Shown here in pieces: positions 55,381 to 64,000 of a DNA stretch of 64,000 nt; the stretch's first letter is position 1, and each line of letters opens with the position of its first letter. The DNA lies in assembly GCF_000319305.2 (NCBI RefSeq), contig NZ_AMWJ02000001.1, positions 1,240,001-1,304,000 of the forward strand, written 5' to 3'. The notes beneath the pieces were generated by a model. It saw nothing but the letters and a program-made list of their open reading frames with translations, had not been told where the DNA came from and did not search any database. The stretch is from Pseudomonas bharatica CSV86. GTDB lineage: Bacteria; Pseudomonadota; Gammaproteobacteria; Pseudomonadales; Pseudomonadaceae. The position numbers and the translations under genes are program-made.

Positions 55381-57887
55381 TCAGCCTTCGCGCAGCACCG
55401 CCAGCGGGCTGGCGTTGAGGGCGCGGCGGGTACCGACCACGCCGGCCCCGCCCACCAGCAGCGCACCCACCAGCGGCAACAGCAGCAGCGAAGGATGCGG
55501 GTTCCATTGCAGGTCGAAGGCGTAGCGGTAAAGCACCCAGGTAATCATCTCGCAACCGATGGCGGCGAGCAGGCCGCTGGCGGCGCCGAGCAGGCCGAAC
55601 TCGATGCGCCGCGCCTTGACCAGCAACGCCCGCCCGGCCCCAGGGCGCGGAGCAGGGCGCCCTGGCGGATACGTTCGTCGAGGGTCGCCTGCAAGCCGGC
55701 GAACAGTACCGCCAGCCCGGCCGCCAGGACGAACAGCAGCACGTACTGCACCGCCAGGGTGACCTGGGCGAGGATGCTGCGCAGTTGTTCGAGGAGGGCG
55801 TCCACCGGAAGGATGGTCGCTGCCGGGAAGGCCCGCGACAGTGCGACGATCTGCTGGTCGTTGCCCGGCGCCAGGTAGAAGCTGGTCAGCCAGGTGGCCG
55901 GCAAGCCCTGCAGGGTGCCGGGCTGGAAGATCATGTAGAAGTTGGGCCGGAAGGTATCCCAGTTCACCTCGCGCAGGCTGCTGACCACGGCCTCGCGTGT
56001 TTCCCCGCCGATGACGAAGGTCAGGCGGTCGCCCAGCTTGAGCTTGAGGCTTTCCGCCAGTTTGGCTTCCACCGAGACCCCGGGAACGACGTCCGCTTGC
56101 GGCTGGCCTTGCCACCACTGGCCGGCGCTGAGGGTGTTGTCGTCCGGCAGTTCGGCGGCCCAGGTCAGGCTGAGGTCGCGTTGCACGGCGCGGTCGCCTG
56201 CCGAGTCCTTGCTGACGATCTGCTGCACCGCTTCGCCGTTGATCTGGGTCAGGCGCCCCGGCACTACCGGGTACAGCGGCGCGGCATGGCTGGAGAAACC
56301 GGCCAGTTCCTTGCTGAAGGCGGCCTTGTCGTCTTCGAGGATGTTCAGCGCGAAATAGTTGGGCGCATCGGCCGGCAGCTGGTTGTGCCAGGTATCCAGC
56401 AACTCGACGCGCAACAGGGTGATCAGGCCCATCGCCAGGAGGATCAGACTGAAGGCCAGGGACTGCCCGGCGGCGGCCAGCGGATGGCGCAACAGTTGGC
56501 CGAGGCCCAGGCGCCATGCCAGTGGTGCGCCGGCCAGCAGGCGCCGCAGGCTGCGCAGGCCGAGCAGCAGCAGGCCGCCCAGCAGCAGCGCGGCGATCAG
56601 GCCGCCGCCGAGCAGGGCGAAGGTCAGCAGCAGGTCGAGGCTCAGGCGCCACATGATCAGGCCGAGGGCAAGGATTGCTGCGCCATACACTAGCCAACTG
56701 CTGGGCGGTACCGGCAGCAGGTCGCGGCGCAGCACCCGCAGGGGTGGCACCCGACCCAGTGCAGCCAGCGGTGGCAGGGCGAAGCCGGCCAGGGCTACCA
56801 GGCCGGTGGCGATGCCGGCCAGCGCCGGGACCACGCCACCCTCGGGAATGTCCGCCGGCAGCAGGCCGTCGAGCAGGGCGAACAGGCCCAGTTGCGCCAG
56901 CCAGCCCAGCAGGGCGCCGGCCAGCGCGGCAAGGCTGCCGAGAATTGCCAGTTGCAGGCAGAACAGGGTCAGCGCCTGGCGCCGTGACAGGCCCAGGCAG
57001 CGCAGCAGGGCGCTGGCATCGAAGCGGCGCACGGCAAAGCGGCTGGCCGACAATGCCACCGCCACGCCGGCCAGCAAGACCGCCACCAGGCTGGCCATGT
57101 TGAGGTAGCGCTCGGCCTTGCCCAAGGCACCGCCGATCTGCTGGTTGCCGTCGCGGGCATCACGGATGCGCTGGTTGGGCGCGAGGTTACCGTCGAGGAA
57201 CTGGCGGTAGTCGGCCAGCACCAGGGCGTCGCCGCGCCACAGCTCGCGGTAGGTCACCCGGCTGCCGGGCTGGACCACGCCGGTGGCGTCGAGGTCGGCG
57301 AGGTTGATCATCACCCGCGGGGTGAGGCTGTAGAAATTGCCGGCGCGGTCCGGTTCGTAGGTCAGCACCCGGCTCAGACGCAGGGTCTTCATGCCGACGT
57401 CGATGCTGTCGCCGATCTTCAGGTCGAGCGCGGCCAGCAGGCGCGGTTCGACCCAGGCTTCGCCCGGCGCTGGGCCGCCACCGGCGGTTTCCTTGCCAAA
57501 GGGCTCTGGCGCGCTGCGCAGTTCGCCGCGCAGCGGATAGGCCGCGTTGGCCGCCTTGACGCTGGACAGCTGGATGCCGTTGTCGGTGGCGATCACGCTG
57601 GAGAATTCGACCACTGTCGCGTGGGCCAGGCCAAGGCGGGTGCCGCGCTCGATCTGCTCGTCACTGGCCGGGGAACTGCCCTGCAGGACCAGGTCGGCGC
57701 CGAGGAACTCGGTGGCGCGCAGGAGCATGGCGCCGTTCAGGCGCGCACCGAAGTAGCCGATGGCGGTGCTTGCCGCCACGGCGATCAGCAGGCCGAAGAA
57801 CAGCACCCGCAGCTCGCCGGCACGGGCATCGCGAAGCAACTGGCGTACGGCCAGGGCGAACAGGCGAAACAGGGACAGGTGTGCCAT
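55381..57887 (-). pseudogene. YbbP-like ABC transporter permease, one frameshift
   Basis: A large FtsX-type permease of about 835 residues when repaired, partner of the ATPase at 57888. The N-terminal helix and MacB-like periplasmic region (GYFGARLNGAMLLRATEFLGAD, split) are followed by several helices and a second FtsX domain. The frame breaks at the CCCC run 55638-55641; adding one base joins LDERIRQGALLRALGAG to RALLVKARRIEFGLLGAASG and on to VLREG, the usual end of FtsX domains. As read it would lose the last two helices. Its stop of four bases against ybbA suggests coupling. Confidence 0.88.
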
Positions 57888-58571
57888 CTAGGGCTCCATC
57901 GGGCTGACCATATGGCCCGCCTCCAGGCGAATCTGCCGATGGCAGCGGCGGGCCAGGCGTTCGTCATGGGTGACCAGGACCAGGGTAGTGCCGCGTTCCT
58001 TGTTCAACTCGAACAGCAGGTCGCTGATGCGCTCGCCGGTATGGCTGTCCAGGTTGCCGGTGGGTTCGTCGGCGAACAGCACGTCCGGTTCGGCGGCGAA
58101 GGCGCGGGCGATGGCGACCCGCTGTTGCTCGCCACCGGACAATTGGCGTGGCGAGTGGCTCAGGCGCTTGCCCAGGCCGACCCGCTCCAGCAGGGTCCGT
58201 GCGTGTTCGCGGGCGTCGCGGCGGCCGTCCAGTTCCAGTGGCAGCATGACGTTTTCCAGGGCGTTGAGGCTGTCGAGCAACTGGAACGACTGGAAAACGA
58301 AGCCCACATGTTCGGCGCGCACCCTGGCGCGCTGGTCTTCGTCCAGTGGCCCGAGGTCGTGGCCGGCCAGGGTCACCGAGCCGGCGCTGGGCTGGTCGAG
58401 ACCAGCGAGCAGGCCGAGCAGGGTGGATTTGCCGGAACCCGAGGCGCCGACGATGGCCAAACTATCGCCTTGCGTCAGTTCCAGGGACAGTTCCTGAAGG
58501 ATGGTGAGGTTGCCTTCCGCGCTGGGAACCACTTTGCTAAGGTTCCGCGCAATGAGAATGCTGGGGCCCAT
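57888..58571 (-). CDS. ybbA: YbbA-like ABC transporter ATPase
   Basis: A 227-residue ATPase of the MacB/LolD type. Walker A is GASGSGKSTLLG, the Q-loop FVFQSFQLLDSLNALENVM, the signature LSGGEQQRVAIARAF, Walker B VLFADEPTGNLD, and the H-loop VLVTHDERLA. ATG 58571 (MGPSILIARNLSK) is set by the family. It overlaps the ATG region of the divergent tesA by only ten bases of spacing. With the YbbP-like permease it probably exports or extracts a lipid-linked substrate; the true substrate is unknown. Confidence 0.92.
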   Translation of the reverse strand: MGPSILIARNLSKVVPSAEGNLTILQELSLELTQGDSLAIVGASGSGKSTLLGLLAGLDQPSAGSVTLAGHDLGPLDEDQRARVRAEHVGFVFQSFQLLDSLNALENVMLPLELDGRRDAREHARTLLERVGLGKRLSHSPRQLSGGEQQRVAIARAFAAEPDVLFADEPTGNLDSHTGERISDLLFELNKERGTTLVLVTHDERLARRCHRQIRLEAGHMVSPMEP

Positions 58572-58581
58572 GGAGAATCCG

Positions 58582-59187
58582 ATGCGAGTGTGGTTATTGA
58601 GTGCTGGTCTGGCCTTGTTGTGCATGGCGCAGAACGCAGCGGCGGGTACGGTGTTGATCGTCGGCGATAGTATCAGCGCCGCTTTTGGCCTGGATACCCG
58701 TCAGGGGTGGGTCGCGCTGCTGGAAAAGCGGCTCAAGGACGAGGGTTTCGACGACAAGGTAATCAATGCCTCGATCAGCGGTGACACCAGTGCGGGCGGC
58801 CAGGCGCGGCTGCCCGCGCTGCTTTCGGCGCACAAGCCGAGCCTGGTGGTGCTGGAACTGGGCGGTAACGACGGGCTGCGTGGGCAGCTTCCTGCGCAAT
58901 TGCAACAAAATCTTGCCTCGATGATCGACAAGTCCCGGGCAGCCGGGGCCAAGGTGCTCCTGCTCGGCATGCAACTGCCACCGAACTATGGCGCGCGCTA
59001 TACCAAAGCCTTCGCTCAGGTCTATTCCGATCTCGCCGTACAGAAAAACGTTCCATTGGTGCCGTTTTTCCTCGAAGGAGTGGGCGGGCATCCCGAGCTG
59101 ATGCAGGCCGACGGCATCCATCCGGCGCAAGGGGCCCAGGGCCGCCTGCTGGAAAATGCCTGGCCAGCGATCAAACCGCTGCTGTGA
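58582..59187 (+). CDS. tesA: Thioesterase I / lysophospholipase TesA
   Basis: A 201-residue periplasmic SGNH hydrolase. The signal peptide is LLSAGLALLCMAQNAAAGTV (cleavage after AAA). The SGNH blocks are GDSISAAFGL (catalytic Ser), NASISGDTSAGG, ELGGNDGLRG and DGIHPAQGAQ (Asp and His). It hydrolyses acyl-CoA and lysophospholipids. ATG 58582 follows GGAGAATCC. The divergent ybbA-ybbP next to tesA is a conserved arrangement that helps identify all three. Confidence 0.95.
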   Translation: MRVWLLSAGLALLCMAQNAAAGTVLIVGDSISAAFGLDTRQGWVALLEKRLKDEGFDDKVINASISGDTSAGGQARLPALLSAHKPSLVVLELGGNDGLRGQLPAQLQQNLASMIDKSRAAGAKVLLLGMQLPPNYGARYTKAFAQVYSDLAVQKNVPLVPFFLEGVGGHPELMQADGIHPAQGAQGRLLENAWPAIKPLL

Positions 59188-59243
59188 CGCTTTTATAGTG
59201 ACCGGCTTTCGGCTAATGTTGCGCCCCCGATTTGGAGCCCCCG

Positions 59244-59525
59244 ATGTCGCGTCCCGCCTGGTCCCTGTATGCCTATCAATTGATCGAGCCCGACGAACAG
59301 CTTGACCTGTTCGCCTGCCAGGAGATCCGCGTGCACCTGGTGGCCCGTCAGCTGGAACTGGGCGGCTCGGCGGATCGTACCTTGTGCGGCACCTTGCTGC
59401 CGGCGCAGCCGCGCTGGTCCGGGGTGCCCAGCACGGTCTACCGTGACCGCCGCCTCTGCCCGCTGTGCAAGGCGATCCTGGAGGCCCAGCGTAAAGGCAC
59501 GCGGCCGGTCTGGCCGGAGCTCTGA
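59244..59525 (+). CDS. Conserved small protein (93 aa) with CxxC
   Basis: A 93-residue protein starting MSRPAWSLYAYQLIEPDEQLD. A C-terminal CPLC (residues 72-75) with Cys 24 and Cys 48 could form a metal site or disulfides. No signal peptide or helix for membrane insertion is present. By memory it is widely conserved in Pseudomonas, but I know of no function. ATG 59244 has TTTGGAG nine bases upstream. It lies 57 bases after tesA. Confidence 0.7.
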   Translation: MSRPAWSLYAYQLIEPDEQLDLFACQEIRVHLVARQLELGGSADRTLCGTLLPAQPRWSGVPSTVYRDRRLCPLCKAILEAQRKGTRPVWPEL

Positions 59526-59621
59526 AGGACGCTACCCATCCGGCGCCCCCGTATGCCGAAAAATCCTACGGCGGTGTACAATCGCGTCCTTGACTCCCGA
59601 ATTGTTCGAAGGATTTCCCGG

Positions 59622-60599
59622 ATGTTGCCGCGCTTTCCCGCCGTCACCCGTTGCCTGTCCCTGGCTGCCTTGCTGGCGGCCGGTCCCGTTTCCGCGCTGG
59701 AGTTTCCCCTGCCACCGCCAGGCGAAGACATCATCGGTCAGGTCCAGGTGATCAAGGCCAAGTACGAAGACACCTTTGCCGATATCGGTACCGCCGGTGA
59801 CCTCGGCTACCTGGAAATGGTCGCGGCCAACCCGGGTGTCGACCCGTGGCTGCCGGGTGCCGGTACCGAAATCATCCTGCCGACCCGTTTCATCCTGCCG
59901 CCGGGCCCGCGCGAAGGCATCGTCATCAACCTCGCCGAGTACCGTATGTACTACTACCCGAAAGGCGAGAATGTGGTGCATACCTACCCGTTGGGTATCG
60001 GCCGGGAGGGTTGGGGGTCGCCGATCGCTCAGACCAAAGTCACCGCCAAGACGCCGAATCCGACCTGGACCCCGCCGGCCTCGATCAAGGCCGAGCACGC
60101 CGCCGACGGTGATCCGCTGCCGAACGTGGTTCCGGCTGGGCCGGACAACCCGCTGGGGCCGTTCAAGTTCACCCTGGGGGTACCGGGCTACCTGATCCAC
60201 GGTTCGAACAAGAAATTCGGCATCGGCATGCGCACCAGCCACGGCTGCTTCCGCATGTTCAACAATAACGTGCTGGAACTGGCGAAGATGGCGCCGGTTG
60301 GCACGCCGGTGCGGATCATCAACGAGCCGTACAAGTTCGGCATGAGTGGTGGCAAGGTCTATCTCGAAGCGCACACCCCGCTGGACGACAAGGGCGATCC
60401 GTCGGTGGTGGACAAGCACACGGCAGTGATCAATGCGCTGCTCAAGCGTGAAGACCTGGCGAAGAACGTGCAGATGAACTGGGACATGGTGCGTGACGTC
60501 GTGGCTGCCGAAGATGGCATGCCGGTTGAGATCGCGGTCCCGACCGCGCCGGATGGCAACATGCCAATCATCTCGAGCAATCCATACCAGCAGCAGTAA
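59622..60599 (+). CDS. L,D-transpeptidase (YkuD family)
   Basis: A 325-residue periplasmic L,D-transpeptidase. The signal peptide LSLAALLAAGPVSALEFPLP is followed by a LysM-like segment (ANPGVDPWLPGAGTEIILPT) and the YkuD domain with YLIHGSNKKFGIGMRTSHGC, split near residue 190-209; the catalytic Cys is C209 in SHGCFRM. Such enzymes attach Braun-type lipoproteins to peptidoglycan or form 3-3 crosslinks. ATG 59622 has GAAGGA 12 bases upstream. oprI, a possible substrate of such an enzyme, is nearby. Confidence 0.93.
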   Translation: MLPRFPAVTRCLSLAALLAAGPVSALEFPLPPPGEDIIGQVQVIKAKYEDTFADIGTAGDLGYLEMVAANPGVDPWLPGAGTEIILPTRFILPPGPREGIVINLAEYRMYYYPKGENVVHTYPLGIGREGWGSPIAQTKVTAKTPNPTWTPPASIKAEHAADGDPLPNVVPAGPDNPLGPFKFTLGVPGYLIHGSNKKFGIGMRTSHGCFRMFNNNVLELAKMAPVGTPVRIINEPYKFGMSGGKVYLEAHTPLDDKGDPSVVDKHTAVINALLKREDLAKNVQMNWDMVRDVVAAEDGMPVEIAVPTAPDGNMPIISSNPYQQQ

Positions 60600-60724
60600 G
60601 CTTTAAGCTTCAAGCTGTAAGAGAGGGCAGTCCGGGAAGGGCTGCTCTTTTTGTTTGAGTTGACGAAAGCGTCCGGGGCTATCAGGCCGCTTGTTCTTTT
60701 GGCTTGCAGCTTGCGGCTTGCAGC
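60599..60724. repeat. Second class of REP-like inverted repeat
   Basis: AGCTTTAAGCTTCAAGCTGT AAG at 60599-60621 is matched in inverted form by CTTGCAGCTTGCGGCTTGCA GCT at 60702-60724 (about 18 of 23 bases). A GC-rich imperfect hairpin ending in CTTTTTG lies between them at 60625-60652 and may be the terminator of the L,D-transpeptidase gene. Confidence 0.6.
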
Positions 60725-60740
60725 TGAAAACCGGGGCAAT

Positions 60741-60770
60741 AAAAAAGCCGGCCCACAAGTGGGCCGGCTT
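60741..60770 (-). terminator. Terminator of oprI
   Basis: On the minus strand AAGCCGGCCCAC pairs with GTGGGCCGGCTT around a two-base loop, followed by a run of U; it lies 23 bases after the oprI stop. A textbook intrinsic terminator. Confidence 0.93.
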
Positions 60771-60793
60771 CAAATAACAATCCCAAGGGATTA

Positions 60794-61045
60794 TTACTTG
60801 CGGCTGGCTTTTTCCAGCATACGCAGAGCGCGCTCGTTAGCTTCGTCAGCGGTTTGCTGAGCTTTCTGAGCGGCAGCCAGAGCGTCGTCGGCTTTGCGAT
60901 ACGCTTCGTCAGCACGAGCTTGTGCACGAGCTGCTGCGTCTTCGGTAGCAGTCAGACGAGCTTCGGTTTCTTTGGATACGCTGCTGCAACCGGTAGCCAG
61001 AACTGCGGCCAGAGCCAGAGCAGAGAATTTCAGAACGTTGTTCAT
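60794..61045 (-). CDS. oprI: Major outer-membrane lipoprotein OprI
   Basis: An 83-residue Lpp-like lipoprotein, one of the most abundant proteins in Pseudomonas. The signal ends with the lipobox ATGCSS (Cys near residue 20), and the mature part is a single Ala-rich heptad helix ([20 protein letters not shown]) that trimerises; the C-terminal KASRK holds the Lys that can be linked to peptidoglycan. The start at 61045 has AAGGGAAC nine bases upstream. A strong promoter and terminator surround it. Confidence 0.97.
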   Translation of the reverse strand: MNNVLKFSALALAAVLATGCSSVSKETEARLTATEDAAARAQARADEAYRKADDALAAAQKAQQTADEANERALRMLEKASRK

Positions 61046-61111
61046 CGTGTTCCCTTCAAGGACTTTCTATTAAATAGCCATCTCTCAACGAAGAGAAACT
61101 GGCCGGCGTAC

Positions 61112-61139
61112 ATAGTACCCATTACTTGTAGTAAGTAAA
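61112..61139 (-). promoter_or_regulatory. Likely sigma-70 promoter of oprI
   Basis: On the minus strand TTTACT (61139-61134) and TACTAT (61117-61112) are 16 bases apart, giving a leader of about 60 bases before the oprI start. Assigned by eye. Confidence 0.5.
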
Positions 61140-61549
61140 CTGACAGAGCGCAAGAATTGGAAAAAAATTGTCTTGCCAAACGGCTTGACCCGAGACTGCG
61201 CGAAAATCGTGCAGTGTCCTTGTTGGTCAGTGTAAGACGTTCTTGTAAAAGTAGTTTTTTTGAACTAACGGTGACTTTTAGTGTCATCTTGCGTCATAAC
61301 AAACGGATCATCCGGTTTGCAGTTCAGGACGCTGTCGCCGCGCTTTACGCGTGCTGTGCCGCGTGGAAAATTTTCCGACCTGTACCTTGAGCATCCGGGC
61401 AGCGGGCGCCTACTATTTGTAGGGTGCCCGGCCTGCAAAACGAGCAGGCCCTTGTGCTGTCCAAGGGGCATGGGGTGGCGTAGAGGTTCCTTCGCCGGAC
61501 AAACATCGGTTAAGGTCGGGTTCTGTGACAAGACCCGCGAGGAGTAGTG
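61140..61549. other. Intergenic region between oprI and the GNAT gene
   Basis: About 400 bases with several short ORFs of no protein character. It must carry the promoter of the GNAT gene. GGAGTAGTG just before 61550 is the SD of that gene. No terminator-flanked small RNA could be recognised with confidence. Confidence 0.4.
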
Positions 61550-61831
61550 ATGAGCGAGGCGTTGACCATCCACCATGACCAGGCCGGTCATCAATTCGAG
61601 ACCAACGTGGACGGTCATCGTGCCTACCTGACCTACATGGACCTGGGCAAGCAGACCCTGGATATCTACCGCACGTTCGTGCCCAACGCCCTGCGCGGTC
61701 GTGGCATTGCGGCGGCACTCACCGAGCGGGCGCTGGCCTACGCCGAAGAGCGCGGTTACACCGTGATCCCGTCCTGCTCTTATGTCGAGCGCTACATGGA
61801 GCGGCACCAGAAGTATTCGTCGAAGGCCTGA
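61550..61831 (+). CDS. YjdJ-type GNAT N-acetyltransferase
   Basis: A 93-residue short GNAT-fold protein of the Yjd/Gcn5-like group (DUF-type N-acetyltransferase). The acetyl-CoA loop is PNALRGRGIAAALTERAL near residue 45, followed by YTVIPSCSYVERYMERH, the usual ending of the family. The substrate is unknown. ATG 61550 follows GGAG. A bidirectional terminator follows. Confidence 0.88.
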   Translation: MSEALTIHHDQAGHQFETNVDGHRAYLTYMDLGKQTLDIYRTFVPNALRGRGIAAALTERALAYAEERGYTVIPSCSYVERYMERHQKYSSKA

Positions 61832-61852
61832 CGGCCTCCCTATTCCGCATAC

Positions 61853-61881
61853 GAAAACGCCGGGCATTGCCCGGCGTTTTC
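61853..61881. terminator. Bidirectional terminator
   Basis: GAAAACGCCGGGC and GCCCGGCGTTTTC form a 13-base stem around a three-base loop between the convergent GNAT and DAHP synthase genes; A-tract and T-tract lie inside the stem ends, so it can act in both directions. Confidence 0.92.
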
Positions 61882-61892
61882 GTTCATGCCCT

Positions 61893-62966
61893 TCAGGCGC
61901 GGCGTTTCGGCAGCACGTCCTTGAGCTTGGTGCGCATGTTGCGCAGGGTGGTGGCGGTGGCGTCCCAGTCGATGCAGGCATCGGTGATCGACACGCCATA
62001 CTGCAACTGCTCCAGATCCTTCGGAATCGCCTGGCAGCCCCAGTTCAGGTGGCTTTCCACCATCAGGCCGATGATCGACTGGTTGCCCTCGAGGATCTGG
62101 TTGGCGACGTTTTCCATGACCAGCGGCTGCAGGGCCGGATCCTTGTTGGAGTTGGCGTGGCTGCAATCGACCATGATGTTCGGCTTGATACCGGCCTTGT
62201 TCAGCGCCTGTTCGCACAGGGCGACGCTGACCGAGTCGTAGTTGGGCTTGCCGTTGCCGCCGCGCAGGACGACATGGCCATAGGGGTTGCCCTTGGTGGT
62301 AACGATGGACACCCCGCCTTCCTGGTTGATGCCGAGGAAGCGATGCGGGCTGGAAACCGATTGCAGGGCGTTGATCGCCACGGTCAGGCCGCCGTCGGTG
62401 CCGTTCTTGAACCCGACCGCGGAGGACAGGCCCGAGGCCATTTCCCGGTGGGTCTGGGATTCGGTGGTACGCGCGCCAATGGCCGACCAGCTGATCAGGT
62501 CCTGCAGGTATTGCGGAGAGATCGGGTCGAGGGCCTCGGTGGCTGTCGGCAGGCCCATCTCGGCGAGGTCGAGCAGCAGCTTGCGGCCGATGTGCAGGCC
62601 GTCCTGGATCTTGAACGAGTCATCCAGGTACGGATCGTTGATCAGGCCTTTCCAGCCGACGGTGGTGCGCGGCTTCTCGAAGTAGACGCGCATTACTAGG
62701 TAAAGGGTGTCGGACACTTCCGCGGCGAGGGCCTTGAGGCGCTCGGCGTATTCATGCGCAGCCTTGACATCGTGGATGGAGCAGGGGCCGACCACGACGA
62801 ACAGGCGGTGGTCCTTGCCGTCGAGGATATTGCGTACCACTTCACGGCCGGCAGTGACGGTCTGAAGCGCGCTTGCGCTGAGTGGGATCTCCTTCTTGAG
62901 CTGATCGGGAGTGATCAGGGTCTCGTTGGAGGCAACGTTAAGGTCGTCGATCGGTAAATCAGCCAT
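61893..62966 (-). CDS. 3-deoxy-7-phosphoheptulonate (DAHP) synthase, class I
   Basis: The first enzyme of the shikimate pathway, joining phosphoenolpyruvate and erythrose-4-P; 357 residues of the AroF/G/H type. Signatures are VVVGPCSIHDVKAAHEYAER near residue 57, YFEKPRTTVGWKGLINDP, SWSAIGARTTESQTHREMAS, and the metal site HANSNKDPALQP. ATG 62966 (MADLPIDDLNVAS) is used. Which aromatic acid inhibits it cannot be told here, so the symbol is left open between aroF, aroG and aroH. No leader-peptide attenuator was found upstream. Confidence 0.94.
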   Translation of the reverse strand: MADLPIDDLNVASNETLITPDQLKKEIPLSASALQTVTAGREVVRNILDGKDHRLFVVVGPCSIHDVKAAHEYAERLKALAAEVSDTLYLVMRVYFEKPRTTVGWKGLINDPYLDDSFKIQDGLHIGRKLLLDLAEMGLPTATEALDPISPQYLQDLISWSAIGARTTESQTHREMASGLSSAVGFKNGTDGGLTVAINALQSVSSPHRFLGINQEGGVSIVTTKGNPYGHVVLRGGNGKPNYDSVSVALCEQALNKAGIKPNIMVDCSHANSNKDPALQPLVMENVANQILEGNQSIIGLMVESHLNWGCQAIPKDLEQLQYGVSITDACIDWDATATTLRNMRTKLKDVLPKRRA

Positions 62967-63178
62967 CGTGTTACTCGTCAGGTCACGGATGCCGGCCGCC
63001 AGCCCCGTGCGGCGGAGCAGCATGATTGAGCTCAGCGGGGAGCGGAACCTTAGCGCGTAATCCCTTGCCTCGACAATGGGCAAGTGCCTGATAACGTCGC
63101 GGTTCTGGGGCTGGATACCGGGTTTTTGCAACTAAAGTAGCTGGGGTGGCCTGGGCGGGATAGATTTGGTGCTTTTGA
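62967..63178. other. Upstream region of the DAHP synthase gene
   Basis: About 200 bases holding the promoter of the DAHP synthase gene on the minus strand. An in-frame ATG at 63023 could extend the protein by 19 residues, but the family start at 62966 is preferred. No clear operator was recognised. Confidence 0.4.
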
Positions 63179-63242
63179 GGGCCTCATCGCTGGCAAGCCA
63201 GCTCCCACACGCCGGACCTGTGGGAGCTGGCTTGCCAGCGAT
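63179..63242. repeat. REPIN palindrome (one shortened side)
   Basis: GGGCCTCATCGCTGGCAAGC and its complement with a ten-base spacer; the right unit ends GCCAGCGATTT instead of GCCAGCGATGAGGCC, so the outer arm is degraded. Confidence 0.92.
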
Positions 63243-63268
63243 TTGGGGCGACACGGAATGGAGTGAAC

Positions 63269-64000
63269 ATGAACAAAGGCCTGAACGACAAACTGGTAGT
63301 GGCAATTTCATCACGGGCCTTGTTCGACCTGAGCGAGAGCCATCGGCTGTTTCTTGCCGAGGGGGTGGAGGCCTATCGCCAATACCAGATCGAGCACGAG
63401 GACGAGCCCCTGCAACCCGGCGACGCCTTCCTGCTGGTGCAGAAGCTGCTGGGCCTCAATACCCTCCTCGGACAGCCCCGGGTCGAGGTGGTGCTGGTCT
63501 CGCGCAATAGCGCCGATACCGGCCTGCGCGCGTTCAATTCCATTGAGCACTACGGCCTGGGCATTTCCCGCGCGGCATTCGTAGGTGGACGCAGCCCTTA
63601 TCCTTATCTGGCTGCGTTCGGCTGCCACCTGTTCCTCTCCACCGATGCCGAGGATGTGCGCAGCGCCTTGAATGCTGGTTTCGCCGCCGCCACCATCCTT
63701 TCCGGCGGCGTTCACCGGGAGGCCACCGAAGAGCTGCGCATCGCCTTCGATGGTGATGCCGTGCTGTTTTCCGACGAGTCCGAGCGGGTCTACCAGATGG
63801 GCGGCCTCGAAGCCTTCCAGGCCAACGAGCGCCAGGCTGCGCGCCAGGCCCTGCGCGGTGGGCCGTTCAAGCCTTTCCTGGCGGCGCTCAATCTGTTGCA
63901 GAGCGAGTTTCCCAGCACTGCCTGCCCGATCCGCACCGCGCTGGTCACCGCGCGTTCCGCACCGGCCCACGAGCGGGTGATCCGCACCCTGCGCGAGTGG
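63269..64000 (+). CDS. 5'-nucleotidase (partial, runs off window)
   Basis: Open frame from ATG 63269 to the window end, at least 244 residues. It belongs to the cytosolic 5'-nucleotidase family (NT5C1-like, PF06189): VVAISSRALFDLSESHRLF at the start, VEVVLVSRNSADTGLRAFNS, and LFLSTDAEDVRSALNAGFAA with DAVLFSDESERVYQ, which carry the HAD-type acidic residues. It should dephosphorylate nucleoside monophosphates. The C-terminus is outside the window. Confidence 0.88.
   Translation, partial: MNKGLNDKLVVAISSRALFDLSESHRLFLAEGVEAYRQYQIEHEDEPLQPGDAFLLVQKLLGLNTLLGQPRVEVVLVSRNSADTGLRAFNSIEHYGLGISRAAFVGGRSPYPYLAAFGCHLFLSTDAEDVRSALNAGFAAATILSGGVHREATEELRIAFDGDAVLFSDESERVYQMGGLEAFQANERQAARQALRGGPFKPFLAALNLLQSEFPSTACPIRTALVTARSAPAHERVIRTLREW

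Noticed and set aside
61281..61547. Candidate gene upstream of the GNAT gene
   Set aside because: The frame lacks an SD and protein-like composition; the real start at 61550 is clear.
62967..63130. Leader-peptide attenuator before the DAHP synthase
   Set aside because: No run of Phe, Tyr or Trp codons and no terminator hairpin was found before the gene.

Overview
The window is chromosomal DNA of a Pseudomonas, most likely from the P. putida or P. fluorescens groups. Evidence is the high GC content, the OprI and OprD outer-membrane proteins, many c-di-GMP genes, the genus-typical small protein families (DUF6124) and at least nine copies of the REP/REPIN palindrome with the core GTGGGAGCTGGCTTGCCAGC. 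No rRNA, tRNA or CRISPR array was seen.

Layout. 1-8190 is an accessory mosaic: the right end of an ISL3-family insertion sequence (IS), an integrase stump cut by that IS, an unknown accessory operon (768-2499), a small zinc-ribbon protein, a chromate locus (chrA plus a PadR regulator) between inverted arrays of transposon-end-like repeats, a MITE-like palindromic element and an IS66 element that has lost one end. This block truncates a PhoD-like phosphatase gene at 8190. The backbone follows with tal, dusA and a GGDEF gene. The 3' end of the GGDEF gene is interrupted by a complete ISL3 element (13208-16192) carrying an ArsR-type repressor and a metal permease. From 16265 on come an EamA transporter, two more c-di-GMP genes, an acetate-type uptake operon (DUF485, actP, OprD porin), a lysR/lysA pair and a cysteine hydrolase. 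Three tandem paralogues of unknown function lie at 28872-31807. Then come membrane-protein genes, a TauE/SafE permease, an IS3 element inserted inside a REPIN, the full kdpFABCDE potassium system, and a long housekeeping stretch: patatin, CHAD, thioesterase, chemoreceptor, TatD, MltF-like transglycosylase, DoxX, greB, ybbP/ybbA/tesA, L,D-transpeptidase, oprI, a GNAT acetyltransferase, a DAHP synthase and a partial 5'-nucleotidase.

Most interesting observations. (1) The three tandem paralogues each sit behind the same promoter cassette: an identical 20-bp LuxR-type box (CT-N12-AG) exactly 19 nt from a CATAGACT -10 region, followed by a leader of about 120 nt whose hairpins are kept by compensating changes. 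They look like a density-controlled regulon of an undescribed protein family. (2) The cysteine hydrolase is preceded by a 23-residue leader peptide with seven threonines and a terminator whose 5' arm can pair with the end of the leader, which is the layout of a ribosome-mediated attenuator. (3) Seven apparent frameshifts in six genes are each repaired by adding one base to a homopolymer, so they look more like assembly errors than real pseudogenes. (4) A REPIN is split by an IS3 element with a clean TTAG duplication.

All function calls rest on reading protein and DNA motifs by eye. No database search was run. Start sites were chosen by Shine-Dalgarno (SD) sequence and family start where visible.
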